The notes under the pieces are model-generated. The model saw only the letters and a program-made list of their open reading frames with translations, was not told where the DNA came from and ran no database searches. A program made the translations under genes and the position numbers. Of a stretch of DNA of 64,000 nucleotides, positions 63,034 to 64,000 are shown in pieces. The DNA comes from Alcaligenes sp. SORT26. GTDB lineage: Bacteria > Pseudomonadota > Gammaproteobacteria > Burkholderiales > Burkholderiaceae_B. Location: assembly GCF_017377875.1 (NCBI RefSeq), contig NZ_CP070975.1, positions 2,728,001-2,792,000 of the forward strand, read 5' to 3'. Within the stretch, counting starts at the first letter, position 1; every line of letters starts with the position of its first letter.

Positions 63034-64000
63034 ATGACCGTTGCACCTCACTTCCAATTTCAGAACAACACGCTGCACGCCGAGCAAATTCCCCTGAACA
63101 AGCTGGCTGAAGAATTCGGCACCCCTCTGTATGTGTATTCCCGCCAAGCCTTGCGCGACGCCTGGGAGTCCTATCGAGTGGCAGGTCAAGATCGCAAGTT
63201 GTTGGTGTGCTATGGCATGAAGGCCAACTCCAATCTGGCCATTCTGCAAGAATTCGCCCGCCTGGGTACCGGCTTTGACATCGTCTCCGGTGGTGAGCTG
63301 GCCCGCGTGATCGCCGCGGGTGGCGACGCCGGTAAAGTGGTGTTCTCCGGTGTTGGCAAACAGGTTTGGGAAATCGAAGCCGCCCTGAAAGCAGGCGTGA
63401 AGTGCTTTAACGTCGAATCCGAAGACGAGCTGGAGCGTGTCGCCCAGGTTGCTGAACGCATGAATGTGAAAGCGCCTGTTTCCTTGCGCGTGAACCCGGA
63501 CGTGGACGCGGGCACCCACCCGTACATCTCCACCGGTCTGAAAGACAATAAATTTGGTGTGCCTATTGATCAGGCCCCACGCATCTACGCACGCGCTCAA
63601 GAGCTGCCTAGCCTGAACATTGTGGGTGTGGACTGTCATATCGGCTCGCAGATCACCGAAGTGAGCCCCTATCTGGACGCGCTGGACAAGCTGATCAAGC
63701 TGATCCTGGCCCTGAAAGAGCAAGGCGTTAACCTGATCCACCTGGACTTGGGCGGCGGCTTGGGCATTCGCTACACCGACGAAACCCTGGTGACCCCCAC
63801 CCAGTTGCTGACCGAAGTCTTTGCCGCTCTGGACAAGAACGGCCTGGGCCACCTGGAAATCGTGCTGGAGCCCGGCCGCTCCATGGTGGGCAATGCCGGT
63901 GTGCTGCTCAGCCGCGTGGAGTACCTCAAGCATGGCGAGACCAAAAACTTCGCCATCATTGATGCCGCCATGAACGACTTGATCCGCCCCACGCTGTACG
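63034..64000 (+). CDS. lysA: Diaminopimelate decarboxylase, N-terminal part (3' end outside window)
   Basis: PLP enzyme (fold type III) that makes L-lysine from meso-diaminopimelate. ATG 63034 opens a frame of 322 codons that runs off the window; full LysA has about 415-420. Lys63 in CYGMKANSN is the PLP lysine; GFDIVSGGEL, NPDVDAGTHPYISTG, CHIGSQI, LDLGGGLGI and EPGRSMVGNAG are family motifs for phosphate and substrate binding. It follows lptM. Confidence 0.97.
   Translation, partial: MTVAPHFQFQNNTLHAEQIPLNKLAEEFGTPLYVYSRQALRDAWESYRVAGQDRKLLVCYGMKANSNLAILQEFARLGTGFDIVSGGELARVIAAGGDAGKVVFSGVGKQVWEIEAALKAGVKCFNVESEDELERVAQVAERMNVKAPVSLRVNPDVDAGTHPYISTGLKDNKFGVPIDQAPRIYARAQELPSLNIVGVDCHIGSQITEVSPYLDALDKLIKLILALKEQGVNLIHLDLGGGLGIRYTDETLVTPTQLLTEVFAALDKNGLGHLEIVLEPGRSMVGNAGVLLSRVEYLKHGETKNFAIIDAAMNDLIRPTLY

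Noticed and set aside
1-64000. CRISPR arrays, insertion sequences, integrases, tRNA or rRNA genes
   Set aside because: None was recognised: no regularly spaced direct repeats, no transposase or recombinase frame, and no tRNA cloverleaf was noticed in the intergenic gaps read.

Overview
The window looks like chromosomal DNA of a betaproteobacterium of the family Alcaligenaceae, most likely Alcaligenes. This is an inference from gene content and order, not from a database search. The cues are: rpoH carrying a CIRCE operator, FmdB/DUF502/aspS in a row, aroK-aroB-dgt divergent from mrcA, a periplasmic Bug-type binding protein without its membrane partners, and a FloR-like exporter. No rRNA, tRNA, CRISPR array, insertion sequence or prophage gene was seen.

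Layout. 1-12.6 kb is mostly housekeeping: the end of a copper receptor, rpoH, the glutathione-dependent formaldehyde pair fghA/adhC, the aspS-EEP-clsB run, FmdB/DUF502, a putative Na+/H+ antiporter and ubiA. 12.6-23.1 kb holds an aminotransferase and a histidine-utilisation locus: hutD-hutI-hutF rightward, hutU-hutH leftward, and hutC rightward with an aminoglycoside/hydroxyurea-kinase-like gene behind it. A broken toxin-antitoxin locus sits between the two hut blocks. 23.1-36.5 kb is an accessory stretch of single genes and gene pairs for handling small molecules: four GNAT acetyltransferases, three MFS exporters, an arylamine N-acetyltransferase, thioredoxin, a luciferase-like oxidoreductase and a glutathione transferase, with AraC, LysR and MerR regulators. 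It includes a FloR/CmlA-type phenicol exporter with a nine-codon leader peptide and a hairpin, and a MerR-controlled DUF2938-MFS unit with a 19-bp promoter spacer. 36.6-40 kb is a Rieske oxygenase/reductase pair with a divergent LysR regulator. 40.3-49.1 kb carries tyrB, a tyrosine phosphatase, a metallo-beta-lactamase-fold protein, a TetR-controlled Bcr/CflA exporter, a ferritin-like protein, and a ChrB-domain protein coupled to an MFS transporter. 49.1-52.2 kb is a GntR-FAH-Bug-RidA catabolic operon. 52.3-64 kb returns to core genes: ssb, an MFS gene, uvrA, dgt-aroB-aroK, mrcA, lptM and lysA (cut by the window end).

The regulatory layer can be read directly. There are palindromic or inverted-repeat operator candidates for HrcA (CIRCE), HutC, MerR, TetR, GntR and two LysR proteins, each beside the gene expected to use it, and many strong hairpin terminators. 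The least explained elements are the FloR leader, an orphan leftward terminator near 47.2 kb that may end a small RNA, the ChrB-N/MFS pair without chrA, and the collapsed toxin gene inside the hut locus. I did not find a convincing wholly new multi-gene system.
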